A DNA stretch of 14,105 nt from DASUBN01 sp036263155 (GCA_036263155.1 DATAHN010000020.1:1-14105), one strand, 5' to 3'. Positions 1 to 6,829 are shown, counted from the first letter of the stretch. Notes: generated from the letters alone by a model not told the origin. Made by a program: numbers and translations.

Positions 1-431
1 ACCACGTCGTTGAGCGCCGGGTGCGTGCCGCCGGGTCCGGTGCCCTCCAGCATCAGCCGGTCTTCGCGGCTGTATTCGCCCTTCAGCATGGCGGCGATGT
101 CGTCCTGCACCTGGTCCGGGGTGATGTCCGCCAGGAAGCCGAGCCTGCCGAGGTTCACGCCGAGCAGCGGGATGGGCCGGACCGCCACCGCATGGGCGGC
201 CTTCAGCAGGGTCCCGTCACCGCCGACCACGATGAGCAGGTCCGCCTTGGCGGCGAGCGCGGCGATGGGCAGGAGCTGGATGCCGCTGCTGACCGGGAGT
301 GCCAGTGCCTCGTCCCCGTAGACGGTGACCTGGGCAGCGGTGAGCTGACGGGCGAGCCGGACGGCCATCTCCGTCACCTGCGGGTCGTTGACGCGGCCCA
401 TGAGGCCGATGGTGGCGAAGCGGGAAGTCAT
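1..431 (-). CDS. nadK: NAD kinase, N-terminal part (3' end cut off by window edge)
   Basis: Translating the minus strand from an ATG at 431 gives 143 codons with no stop before the window edge. NAD kinase phosphorylates NAD to NADP using ATP (or polyphosphate in some species) in the cytoplasm. Visible family motifs are GGDGT at residues 70-74 (nucleotide-binding loop), LGRLGFLAD at about 94-102, and ALNDV at 139-143, the start of the NE/D-containing motif. Family members are about 290 residues, so roughly half the protein is present. The gene diverges from hrcA. No clear Shine-Dalgarno lies before 431. A weak extended -10 candidate (TGC then TAACGT, minus strand 450 to 442) sits ten bases upstream of the start. 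The next upstream ATG (at 451) is out of frame. The identification is firm; the start is fairly sure. Confidence 0.95.
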   Translation of the reverse strand, partial: MTSRFATIGLMGRVNDPQVTEMAVRLARQLTAAQVTVYGDEALALPVSSGIQLLPIAALAAKADLLIVVGGDGTLLKAAHAVAVRPIPLLGVNLGRLGFLADITPDQVQDDIAAMLKGEYSREDRLMLEGTGPGGTHPALNDV

Positions 432-500
432 ATGGGGCGGCACGTTAGCATGGGACCCCTTGCAGGCCAACGCCCGGCGGGAGCTTTTGCGGCTAAGTCC

Positions 501-528
501 TTGACAGGAAAGGGTACAACTGGATAAT
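501..528 (+). promoter_or_regulatory. Sigma-70-type promoter of hrcA operon
   Basis: A perfect -35 box TTGACA lies at 501-506. A -10 box GATAAT (five of six matches to TATAAT) lies at 523-528, with a 16-base spacer. Transcription would begin at about 534-536, which is the first arm of the CIRCE operator, so repressor binding would block initiation. Boxes and spacing are read directly; use in vivo is inferred. Confidence 0.75.
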
Positions 529-534
529 CGCGTA

Positions 535-561
535 TTAGCACTCACCTTAAATGAGTGCCAA
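535..561. promoter_or_regulatory. CIRCE operator (HrcA binding site)
   Basis: The left arm TTAGCACTC (535-543), a 9-base spacer (544-552) and the right arm GAGTGCCAA (553-561) match the CIRCE consensus TTAGCACTC-N9-GAGTGCTAA. The only mismatch is a C for T in the right arm. CIRCE is the operator of the heat-shock repressor HrcA, and hrcA itself starts 17 bases further on, so the operon is very likely autoregulated. The right arm ends close to the hrcA ribosome binding region, so the inverted repeat would also sit near the 5' end of the mRNA. Confidence 0.93.
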
Positions 562-578
562 GCTACCCCGCAGGCGAC

Positions 579-1634
579 ATGATCAACGAGAGTCACGACA
601 AGATTCTGAGCGACCGCGCCCAGTACCTGCTCAAGGTGCTGGTGGAGCGCTACATCCGTGACGGCGAACCGGTCGGCTCCCGTACCCTCTCCAAGGATTC
701 CGGCCTCGACCTCAGCCCCGCCAGCATCCGCAACATCATGGCGGACCTGGAGGAACTGGGACTCATCGTCTCTCCCCATACCTCCGCCGGGCGCGTCCCC
801 ACGGTGAAGGGGTACCGGCTGTTCGTGGACACGTTGCTTAAGGTGAAGCCCCTGGACGAGCAGGAGGTGCGGCTCATGCGCAGCCACCTGGACCCGGCCG
901 AGACCAGCCCCCAGCAACTGCTCGCTTCCGCCTCGGGACTCCTCTCCGCCATCACCCGCATGACCGGCGTGGTAACGCTGCCCAAGCGCGAGCAGGCTTC
1001 CTGGCGCCACATCGAGTTCATGCCGCTGGCAGAGAACCGGGTGTTGGTGATCCTGGTGCTGGTGGACGGCGAGGTGCAGAACCGGGTGCTGCACCTGGAG
1101 CGCGGCTACGACGCCGCTGCCTTGCAGCAGATCAGCAACTACCTGAACAGCCACTTCGCCGGGCGCGACCTCTCGGAGCTGCGCCGCGGCCTCCTGAACG
1201 AGCTCAACCGCACCCGCGAGTCCATGAACGAGCTGATGCACGCCGCCATCACCATGGCGGACAAGGTGTTCCAGGTCCGCGGCGGCGAGCCCACCTACAT
1301 GATGGCGGGCGAGACCAACCTCATGGAGTTCGCCGAGCTCTCGGACGTGGAGAAGCTCCGGCGCCTGTTCGATGCGTTCAACCACAAGCGCGACATCCTC
1401 ACCCTGCTGGACAAGTGCATCGCCGCCGAGGGCGTGCAGATCTTCATCGGCGAGGAATCCGGCTACAAGGTGCTGGACGAGGTGAGCGTGGTGAGCGCGC
1501 CCTACAGCATGGGCGAGGGCGTTGTGGGCGTGTTGGGCGTGATCGGGCCCACCCGCATGGCCTATGAGCGGGTCATCCCGATCGTGGACGTCACGGCGCG
1601 GCTGCTCAGCGCCGCCTTGAACCCGCGGAAATAA
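579..1634 (+). CDS. hrcA: Heat-inducible transcription repressor HrcA
   Basis: This 351-residue protein is the dimeric repressor that binds CIRCE and shuts off chaperone genes at normal temperature. In the studied families its activity depends on the GroE chaperonin. The N-terminal winged helix-turn-helix covers about residues 1-80, including the conserved stretch SPASIRNIMADLEELGL (about 46-62) and SAGRVPTVKGYR (69-80). The rest is the GAF-like and dimerisation region, ending in a typical VTARLLSAALN. I chose the ATG at 579 because an in-frame GTG at 555 lies inside the CIRCE right arm and would add eight residues that do not belong to the family. The Shine-Dalgarno is weak (AGG at 572-574). 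It is the first gene of the chaperone cluster, with grpE 66 bases downstream. Confidence 0.96.
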   Translation: MINESHDKILSDRAQYLLKVLVERYIRDGEPVGSRTLSKDSGLDLSPASIRNIMADLEELGLIVSPHTSAGRVPTVKGYRLFVDTLLKVKPLDEQEVRLMRSHLDPAETSPQQLLASASGLLSAITRMTGVVTLPKREQASWRHIEFMPLAENRVLVILVLVDGEVQNRVLHLERGYDAAALQQISNYLNSHFAGRDLSELRRGLLNELNRTRESMNELMHAAITMADKVFQVRGGEPTYMMAGETNLMEFAELSDVEKLRRLFDAFNHKRDILTLLDKCIAAEGVQIFIGEESGYKVLDEVSVVSAPYSMGEGVVGVLGVIGPTRMAYERVIPIVDVTARLLSAALNPRK

Positions 1635-1643
1635 GCCCAAGAT
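1616..1643 (+). promoter_or_regulatory. Candidate sigma-32 (RpoH) promoter before grpE
   Basis: CTTGAAC at 1616-1622 matches six of seven bases of the sigma-32 -35 consensus CTTGAAA. After 13 bases, CCCAAGAT (1636-1643) partly matches the -10 consensus CCCCATNT. It spans the hrcA stop codon. The -10 match alone is modest. Its spacing and local sequence resemble the better candidate before dnaK (2257-2284), which strengthens it. Confidence 0.45.
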
Positions 1644-1653
1644 TCTGGACATG

Positions 1654-1678
1654 GGCGGGCAGCATGAGGCTGCCCGCC
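1654..1678 (+). terminator. Hairpin between hrcA and grpE, possible attenuator
   Basis: GGCGGGCAGC (1654-1663) and GCTGCCCGCC (1669-1678) form a perfect 10-base-pair stem with a 5-base loop. The following bases (GCGTTTAC) lack a real U tract, so this is not a classic intrinsic terminator. It could weaken read-through from hrcA, act as an mRNA processing or stability element, or set different levels of HrcA and GrpE. It lies downstream of the candidate sigma-32 promoter, so it would be in the leader of a grpE transcript. Confidence 0.5.
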
Positions 1679-1700
1679 GCGTTTACATGAAGTAGGAAGG

Positions 1701-2261
1701 ATGATGGAGCACATGAACGACGAGCAGACCAAGCCTGCCGCAGCGCCCGAAGTGGATCCCAATGCAGCCACCCTGGACCCCGTGCAGGCCCTGCAGGCGG
1801 CGCTCGCTGTCGCCGAGGCCAAGGCCTCGCAGAACTACGACAGTTACCTGCGCGCGGTGGCCGAGCAGGACAACATCCGCAAGCGCGGCCAGCGCGACCT
1901 GGAGCAGGCCCACAAGTTCGGCCAGGACCGCCTCCTGGGCGATCTCCTGCCCGTGAAGGACAGCCTGGAGATGGCGCTGCAGTCCCTGGCCGGCAAGCCC
2001 GAGGCGGCGTCGCTCCTGACCGGGGTGGACATGACCCTGAAGCTCCTGGCCACGGCCCTGGAGAGGCAGGGAGTGAAGGAGGTGAGCCCGGCCAAGGGCG
2101 AGGCCTTCAACCCCGAGTTCCATGAGGCCATGGCCACCCAGGAGAGCGCCGAGGTCCCGGCGGACGCGGTCCTCACGACCGTCCAGAAGGGATATGTATT
2201 GAACGGCCGGCTGCTCAGGCCGGCCCGGGTATTGGTGGCGAGAGCGCCGAAAAGCGCTTGA
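1701..2261 (+). CDS. grpE: Nucleotide exchange factor GrpE
   Basis: This co-chaperone (186 residues if started at 1701) releases ADP from DnaK and so resets its substrate cycle. The acidic, low-complexity N-terminus is followed by a long helix (about residues 28-75, including AEQDNIRKR). The C-terminal beta-wing domain carries GEAFNPEFHEAM (133-144) and GYVLNGRLLRPARVLVA (164-180), the family signature. The start is ambiguous. AGGAAGG (1694-1700) abuts the ATG at 1701 and is better spaced for the ATG at 1704, with AGGA six bases away. Another ATG lies at 1713. The differences affect only the disordered tip. The gene sits between hrcA and dnaK, the usual place when hrcA is present. Confidence 0.96.
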   Translation: MMEHMNDEQTKPAAAPEVDPNAATLDPVQALQAALAVAEAKASQNYDSYLRAVAEQDNIRKRGQRDLEQAHKFGQDRLLGDLLPVKDSLEMALQSLAGKPEAASLLTGVDMTLKLLATALERQGVKEVSPAKGEAFNPEFHEAMATQESAEVPADAVLTTVQKGYVLNGRLLRPARVLVARAPKSA

Positions 2262-2284
2262 AAACCCGCGACATACCCCCAGAT
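2257..2284 (+). promoter_or_regulatory. Candidate sigma-32 (RpoH) promoter before dnaK
   Basis: CTTGAAA at 2257-2263 is a perfect sigma-32 -35 box. After 13 bases, CCCCAGAT (2277-2284) matches the -10 consensus CCCCATNT at all but one defined base. The -35 box overlaps the grpE stop codon (2259-2261). Transcription would start about 30 bases upstream of the dnaK ATG. This suggests dnaK has its own heat-shock promoter besides read-through from the HrcA-controlled start. Confidence 0.72.
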
Positions 2285-2322
2285 AGTCAATAACAAATTT
2301 CACACCTTTCCGGAGCCAAGAC

Positions 2323-4245
2323 ATGAGCAAGATCATCGGCATCGACCTCGGGACCACCAACTCCTGCGTGGCCATCATGGAGGGCGGCAAGCCCCGCGTC
2401 ATCGAGAACAGCGAGGGTGACCGCACCACGCCGTCCATCGTCGCCTTCACTAAGGAGAACGAGGTGGTGGTGGGCCAGTCGGCCAAGCGCCAGGCGGTCA
2501 CCAACCCCAAGAACACCCTGTACGCGATCAAGCGCCTCATCGGCCGCAAGTTCAAGGACGACGTGGTGCAGAAGGACGTGGGCATGGTGCCCTACAAGAT
2601 CGTGGGCGCCGACAACGGCGACGCGTGGGTGGACGTGAACGACAAGAAGATGGCGCCGCCGGAGATCTCCGCGCGCGTGCTCATGAAGATGAAGAAGACC
2701 GCCGAGGACTACTTGGGCGAGCCCGTCACCGAGGCGGTCGTGACCGTCCCGGCCTACTTCAACGACTCCCAGCGCCAGGCCACCAAGGACGCCGGCAAGA
2801 TCGCCGGCCTGGAAGTGAAGCGCATCATCAACGAGCCGACCGCGGCCGCGCTCGCCTACGGCATGGACAAGGTCAAGGGCGACCGCAAGATCGCCGTGTA
2901 TGACCTGGGCGGCGGCACCTTCGACGTGTCCATCATCGAGATCGCCGAGGTGGACGGCGAGCACCAGTTCGAGGTGCTGGCCACCAACGGCGATACCTTC
3001 CTGGGCGGCGAGGACTTCGACAAGCGCATCATCGACTTCATCGCCGACGAGTTCCGCAAGGAGCAGGGCATCGACGTGCGCAGCGACCCGCTGGCCATGC
3101 AGCGCCTCAAGGAGGCGGCCGAGAAGGCCAAGATCGAGCTGTCCTCGAACCAGCAGACCGACGTGAACCTGCCGTACATCACGGCCGACGCCTCCGGCCC
3201 CAAGCACCTCAACGTGAAGCTGACCCGCGCCAAGCTCGAGTCGCTGGTGGGCGACCTCATCAGCAAGACCGTCGAGCCCTGCCGCATCGCGCTCAAGGAC
3301 GCCGGCCTCTCGGCCTCCGACCTGCAAGACGTGATCCTGGTGGGCGGCCAGACCCGCATGCCCAAGGTGCAGGAGACCGTGAAGGAGTTCTTCGGCCGCG
3401 AGCCGCGCAAGGACGTGAACCCGGACGAGGCGGTGGCCGTGGGCGCCGCGATCCAGGCCGGCGTGCTCAAGGGCGACGTCAAGGACGTGCTGCTGCTCGA
3501 CGTGACCCCGCTGTCGCTGGGCATCGAGACCCTGGGCGGCGTCATGACCAAGCTGATCGAGAAGAACACCACCATCCCGACCAAGGCCTCGCAGACCTTC
3601 TCCACCGCCGAGGACAACCAGACCGCGGTGACCGTGCACGTGCTGCAGGGCGAGCGCGAGATGGCGCGCGACAACAAGTCGCTGGGCCGCTTCGACCTCG
3701 CCGACCTGCCGACCGCGCCGCGCGGCGTGCCGCAGATCGAGGTCAGCTTCGACATCGACGCGAACGGCATCCTCAACGTGTCCGCCAAGGACAAGGCCAC
3801 CGGCAAGGCGCAGTCCATCGTCATCAAGGCCTCCTCGGGCCTCAGCGACGACGAGGTCAAGCGCATGATCAAGGACGCCGAGGCCCACGCCGAGGAGGAC
3901 CGCAAGCAGCGCGAGCTCGTGGACGCCCGCAACCAGGCGGACGCGTTGATCCATGCCGCCGAGAAGGGCATGAGCGAGCTCGGTGACAAGGTCTCCGGCG
4001 AGGAGCGCGCGGCCATCGAGGCCGCCGTGCAGGACCTCAAGGCCGTGCTCAAGAACGACGACAAGGCGGTGATCGAGGCCAAGGCCAAGGCCCTGGCGGA
4101 TGCGTCCGGCAAGATGGCCGAGCGCCTCTACGCCGCCAAGAGCGAAGCCGGCGCGCAGCCGGGCCCGCAGGCTCCGGGCGGCAACGCCGGCGGCAAGGAC
4201 GACGTGGTGGACGCGGAGTTCGAAGAGGTCAAGAAGGACAAGTAA
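2323..4245 (+). CDS. dnaK: Chaperone protein DnaK (Hsp70)
   Basis: This full-length Hsp70 of 640 residues binds and releases unfolded protein segments in an ATP-driven cycle with DnaJ and GrpE. The ATPase domain opens with IGIDLGTTNSCVA (residues 5-17) and contains DLGGGTFD with Thr199, the position autophosphorylated in E. coli DnaK. The interdomain linker DVLLLDVTP is at 388-396, followed by the substrate-binding domain and helical lid. The C-terminus DDVVDAEFEEVKKDK is the normal bacterial ending. The ATG at 2323 is preceded by CGGAG (2311-2315) at good spacing. It probably has its own sigma-32 promoter in addition to the HrcA-controlled one. Nothing is missing or damaged. Confidence 0.99.
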   Translation: MSKIIGIDLGTTNSCVAIMEGGKPRVIENSEGDRTTPSIVAFTKENEVVVGQSAKRQAVTNPKNTLYAIKRLIGRKFKDDVVQKDVGMVPYKIVGADNGDAWVDVNDKKMAPPEISARVLMKMKKTAEDYLGEPVTEAVVTVPAYFNDSQRQATKDAGKIAGLEVKRIINEPTAAALAYGMDKVKGDRKIAVYDLGGGTFDVSIIEIAEVDGEHQFEVLATNGDTFLGGEDFDKRIIDFIADEFRKEQGIDVRSDPLAMQRLKEAAEKAKIELSSNQQTDVNLPYITADASGPKHLNVKLTRAKLESLVGDLISKTVEPCRIALKDAGLSASDLQDVILVGGQTRMPKVQETVKEFFGREPRKDVNPDEAVAVGAAIQAGVLKGDVKDVLLLDVTPLSLGIETLGGVMTKLIEKNTTIPTKASQTFSTAEDNQTAVTVHVLQGEREMARDNKSLGRFDLADLPTAPRGVPQIEVSFDIDANGILNVSAKDKATGKAQSIVIKASSGLSDDEVKRMIKDAEAHAEEDRKQRELVDARNQADALIHAAEKGMSELGDKVSGEERAAIEAAVQDLKAVLKNDDKAVIEAKAKALADASGKMAERLYAAKSEAGAQPGPQAPGGNAGGKDDVVDAEFEEVKKDK

Positions 4246-4277
4246 GCCCCGGCCGCGTCCGGACGACAACTGAAACA

Positions 4278-4314
4278 CCGCGCCGGGACCCGTCATGCAT
4301 GGGCCCCGGCGCGG
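4278..4314 (+). terminator. Strong GC hairpin after dnaK
   Basis: The arms at 4278-4291 and 4301-4314 pair over 14 positions with one A/C mismatch (4288 and 4304) and a 9-base loop that contains the palindrome ATGCAT. The stem begins 33 bases after the dnaK stop codon. Only a weak pyrimidine-poor tail follows (CACTGTTGG), so termination may be partial. The likely role is to reduce transcription into the membrane protein/dnaJ genes or to stabilise the 3' end of dnaK mRNA. The structure is read from sequence; the role is inferred. Confidence 0.6.
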
Positions 4315-4321
4315 CACTGTT

Positions 4322-4328
4322 GGAGGAG
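4322..4328 (+). promoter_or_regulatory. Shine-Dalgarno supporting a TTG start at 4336
   Basis: GGAGGAG is close to the ideal anti-16S match and lies seven bases before the TTG at 4336. The next in-frame starts (ATG at 4345 and 4360) would be 16 and 31 bases away, so this site decides for the TTG. It lies just past the post-dnaK hairpin, eight bases after its last paired base. Confidence 0.8.
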
Positions 4329-4335
4329 CAGCAAC

Positions 4336-4920
4336 TTGCAACCGATGGGCACAGGCAGGATGGAAGCCTTCAGCGACGGGGTGCTCGCCGTCATCATCAC
4401 CATCATGGTGCTGGAGATGAAGGTGCCCGAGGGCGGCACTCTCGCCGCGCTCTATTCCGTGCTGCCCGTGTTCCTGGTGTACGTGCTCAGCTTCATCAAC
4501 ATCGGCCTCTATTGGAACAACCACCATCACCTGCTGCACGCCGCGCAGCGCATCAACGGGCGCGCCATGTGGGCGAACCTTCACCTCCTGTTCTGGCTCT
4601 CGCTGGTGCCCTTCGTCACCGGCTGGATGGGCGAGAACCACTTCTCGGCGGTGCCGACGGCGCTCTACGGCGCCGTGCTGCTGATGGCGGCCATCGCCTA
4701 TACGCTGCTGCAGAATTCCCTCATGGCCACCGAGGGGCAGCGCGGCGCCTTGAAGCGCGCCGTGGGTGACGACTTCAAGGGCAAGCTCTCCGTCGCATGC
4801 TACGTGCTGGCGATCCCGCTGGCGTTCGTGCACCAGGCGATCTCGGACCTCCTGTACGTGGCGGTGGCGGTGATGTGGCTGGTGCCGGACAGGCGCATCG
4901 AACGGGTGACCCCGGCATGA
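4336..4920 (+). CDS. TMEM175/DUF1211-family putative potassium channel
   Basis: This 194-residue membrane protein has about six hydrophobic segments (roughly residues 11-28, 40-60, 79-97, 108-128, 150-168, 169-184). The N-terminal motif R8-M-E-A-F12-S13-D14-G matches the RxxxFSD signature on the first helix of TMEM175 proteins. A His-rich stretch NNHHHLLH (61-68) follows helix 2, another family trait. Characterised bacterial TMEM175 proteins are six-helix subunits forming tetrameric, weakly selective K+ channels. The function of this member is inferred from the motif. The TTG start is supported by GGAGGAG at 4322-4328. It lies between dnaK and dnaJ, and its TGA overlaps the dnaJ ATG (4917-4920), suggesting translational coupling. 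Codon usage looks like its neighbours, so recent transfer is not evident. Confidence 0.85.
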   Translation: MQPMGTGRMEAFSDGVLAVIITIMVLEMKVPEGGTLAALYSVLPVFLVYVLSFINIGLYWNNHHHLLHAAQRINGRAMWANLHLLFWLSLVPFVTGWMGENHFSAVPTALYGAVLLMAAIAYTLLQNSLMATEGQRGALKRAVGDDFKGKLSVACYVLAIPLAFVHQAISDLLYVAVAVMWLVPDRRIERVTPA

Positions 4921-6062
4921 GCAAGCGCGACTACTACGAGGTGCTGGGCGTGAAGCGCGGCGCGGACGAGGCCGAGATCAAGAAGGCCTACCGCCGCCTC
5001 GCCATGAAGCACCATCCGGACCGCAACCCCGGCGACAAGCAGGCGGAGGAGCAGTTCAAGGAGGCCAAGGAGGCCTACGAAGTCCTGACCGACACCAAGA
5101 AGAAGGCGGCCTACGACCAGTTCGGCCACGCCGGCGTGGACGCCCATGCGGCCGGCGCGCGCGGTCCTGGCGGCGCGGGTTTCGACCCCAACGACATCTT
5201 CGGGGACATCTTCGGCGAGGCCTTCGGCGACATCTTCTCCGGCGGCCGCCGCGGCGGCGGCCAGCGGGTGTACCGCGGCGCCGACCTGCGCTACGGGCTG
5301 GAGCTGACCCTGGAGCAGGCGGTGTCCGGCGACACCGTCACCGTGCAGGTGCCGACCCTCGCGAGCTGCGAGGTCTGCCACGGCAGCGGCGCCAAGCCCG
5401 GCAGCCAGCCCACCACCTGCAGCACCTGCGGCGGGCGCGGCCAGGTGCGCATGCAGCAGGGCTTCTTCACGGTGCAGCAGACCTGTCCGCGCTGCCGCGG
5501 CACCGGCAAGATGATCTCGGATCCCTGCGGCAACTGCCACGGCCAGGGACGCGTCGAGAAGGAGAAGACCCTGTCGGTGAAGATCCCGGCGGGCGTGGAT
5601 AACGGCGACCGCATCCGTCTCTCCGGCGAGGGCGAGGCGGGACCCAACGGCGGACCGGCAGGCGACCTCTACGTGGAGATCAGCGTCGAGCCCCACGAGA
5701 TCTTCAGCCGCGACGGCGCCGACCTCGCCTGCGAGGTGCCGGTGTCCTTCGTGACCGCCTCACTGGGCGGTGAGATCGAAGTGCCGACCCTGGGCGGCAG
5801 CGTCTCCCTGAAGATCCCGGCCGAGACCCAGACCGGCAAGGTGTTCCGCCTGCGGGGCAAAGGCGTGAAGCCCGTGCGCGGCGGCGGCACCGGCGACCTC
5901 CTGTGCCGCGTCGAGGTGGAGACGCCGGTGAACCTGAACAAGGAGCAGAGGGAACTGCTCAAGAAGTTCGACGCCGCGCTGAAGGCGGACGGCGGCAAGC
6001 ACTCTCCCAAGGAGCAGGGCTGGTTGGATAGCGTCAAAAAGTTCTTCCGGGAGAAGGCGTGA
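4917..6062 (+). CDS. dnaJ: Chaperone protein DnaJ (Hsp40)
   Basis: This 381-residue type I J-protein delivers substrates to DnaK and stimulates its ATPase. The J domain (about 1-70) carries the HPD motif at 33-35. A Gly/Phe-rich region follows (about 78-110). Four CxxCxGxG zinc motifs begin at residues 151, 168, 190 and 204, all intact. The C-terminal substrate-binding domains include DLYVEISVEPHEIFSRDGADL. The reading frame stays open 120 bases upstream, but the ATG at 4917 gives the standard MSKRDYYEVLGV start and overlaps the channel gene stop. The dnaJ stop overlaps the dapB start (GTGA, 6059-6062). Confidence 0.99.
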   Translation: MSKRDYYEVLGVKRGADEAEIKKAYRRLAMKHHPDRNPGDKQAEEQFKEAKEAYEVLTDTKKKAAYDQFGHAGVDAHAAGARGPGGAGFDPNDIFGDIFGEAFGDIFSGGRRGGGQRVYRGADLRYGLELTLEQAVSGDTVTVQVPTLASCEVCHGSGAKPGSQPTTCSTCGGRGQVRMQQGFFTVQQTCPRCRGTGKMISDPCGNCHGQGRVEKEKTLSVKIPAGVDNGDRIRLSGEGEAGPNGGPAGDLYVEISVEPHEIFSRDGADLACEVPVSFVTASLGGEIEVPTLGGSVSLKIPAETQTGKVFRLRGKGVKPVRGGGTGDLLCRVEVETPVNLNKEQRELLKKFDAALKADGGKHSPKEQGWLDSVKKFFREKA

Positions 6063-6829
6063 GCGGGCCGGTCCGCATCGCGCTCCTGGGTGCCGCAGGC
6101 CGCATGGGCCAGGCGGTACTGGAAGCGGGCACCGGGCGCCCGGATATCAGATTCACCGCCGCGCTGGTGAAGGCCGGAAGCTCCGTCCACGGCAAGACCT
6201 CCCACGGGCTTAGCTATGGCAGCGACCTCAAGGCCGCGCTGGCCGAAGCCGATGTGCTGCTGGATTTCTCGCTGCCCGCGTCCACCGGCGAGGCTCTCGA
6301 GGCCTGTCTCGCGGCGGGCAAGCCCTTGGTCACCGGCGTCACTGGCATGGATGAGACGCTCAAGGCGCGGCTCAAGCAGGCGGGAGAGCGCATCCCGGTG
6401 CTGGCGGCGCCCAACATGAGCCTGGGGGTGGCGCTGCTCACCCGCATGGCGGAGCAGGCAGCGAGGGTGCTGGGCCCGGACTTCGACATCGAGGTGGCGG
6501 AAGCCCACCACAAGCATAAGAAGGATGCGCCCTCGGGTACGGCCCTGGCCCTGGCGGACGTCATGGCCCGGGCGCGGGGTACGGGTCCCGTGGACAAGCG
6601 CCTGGACCGGCAGGGCACGCGCGCGCCGGGCAGCATCGGTTTCTCGGTGGTGAGGGCCGGAGACATCGTCGGTGAGCACACGGTGCTCTTCGCCGGAGCC
6701 GGCGAAAGGCTGGAACTCAGCCACCGGGCCCAGAGCCGCGCCACCTTCGCCCAGGGCGCCCTGCGCGCCGCCGTCTGGATCGCCGGCCGTCCCGCCGGTT
6801 CCTATACGCTCACCGACACGCTCGCCTGA
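6059..6829 (+). CDS. dapB: 4-hydroxy-tetrahydrodipicolinate reductase
   Basis: This 256-residue enzyme catalyses the NAD(P)H-dependent reduction step of the lysine/diaminopimelate pathway, which also supplies peptidoglycan. The nucleotide-binding loop GAAGRMG is at 11-17. The catalytic stretch HHKHKKDAPSGTA is at 150-162, where His150 and Lys154 correspond to the catalytic His159 and Lys163 of the E. coli enzyme. The start is GTG at 6059, with GGGAG (6049-6053) five bases upstream and a four-base GTGA overlap with dnaJ. The coupling to dnaJ fits the known dnaJ-dapB neighbourhood in Pseudomonas. It is the last gene before a promoter-like gap. Confidence 0.97.
   Translation: MSGPVRIALLGAAGRMGQAVLEAGTGRPDIRFTAALVKAGSSVHGKTSHGLSYGSDLKAALAEADVLLDFSLPASTGEALEACLAAGKPLVTGVTGMDETLKARLKQAGERIPVLAAPNMSLGVALLTRMAEQAARVLGPDFDIEVAEAHHKHKKDAPSGTALALADVMARARGTGPVDKRLDRQGTRAPGSIGFSVVRAGDIVGEHTVLFAGAGERLELSHRAQSRATFAQGALRAAVWIAGRPAGSYTLTDTLA

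Noticed and set aside
555..578. An upstream GTG start for hrcA that would add eight residues.
   Set aside because: The GTG is inside the right arm of CIRCE and has no ribosome binding site; the ATG at 579 gives the normal HrcA N-terminus.
4269..4296. A third sigma-32-like site before the channel gene (ACTGAAA, 13 bases, CCCGTCAT).
   Set aside because: Both boxes match poorly and the -10 would be buried in the hairpin stem and loop, so it is most likely chance.
2287..4833. An 848-codon open frame on the minus strand across dnaK and the channel gene.
   Set aside because: It is antisense to dnaK, one of the best-known places for long antisense frames in GC-rich genomes, and its translation is Leu/His/Gly/Val-rich with no domain I recognise. 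The plus-strand genes explain the region fully.
4797..4916. A 40-residue N-terminal extension of dnaJ in the open frame.
   Set aside because: It overlaps the channel gene in another frame and does not look like DnaJ; MSKRDYYEVLGV at 4917 is the family start.
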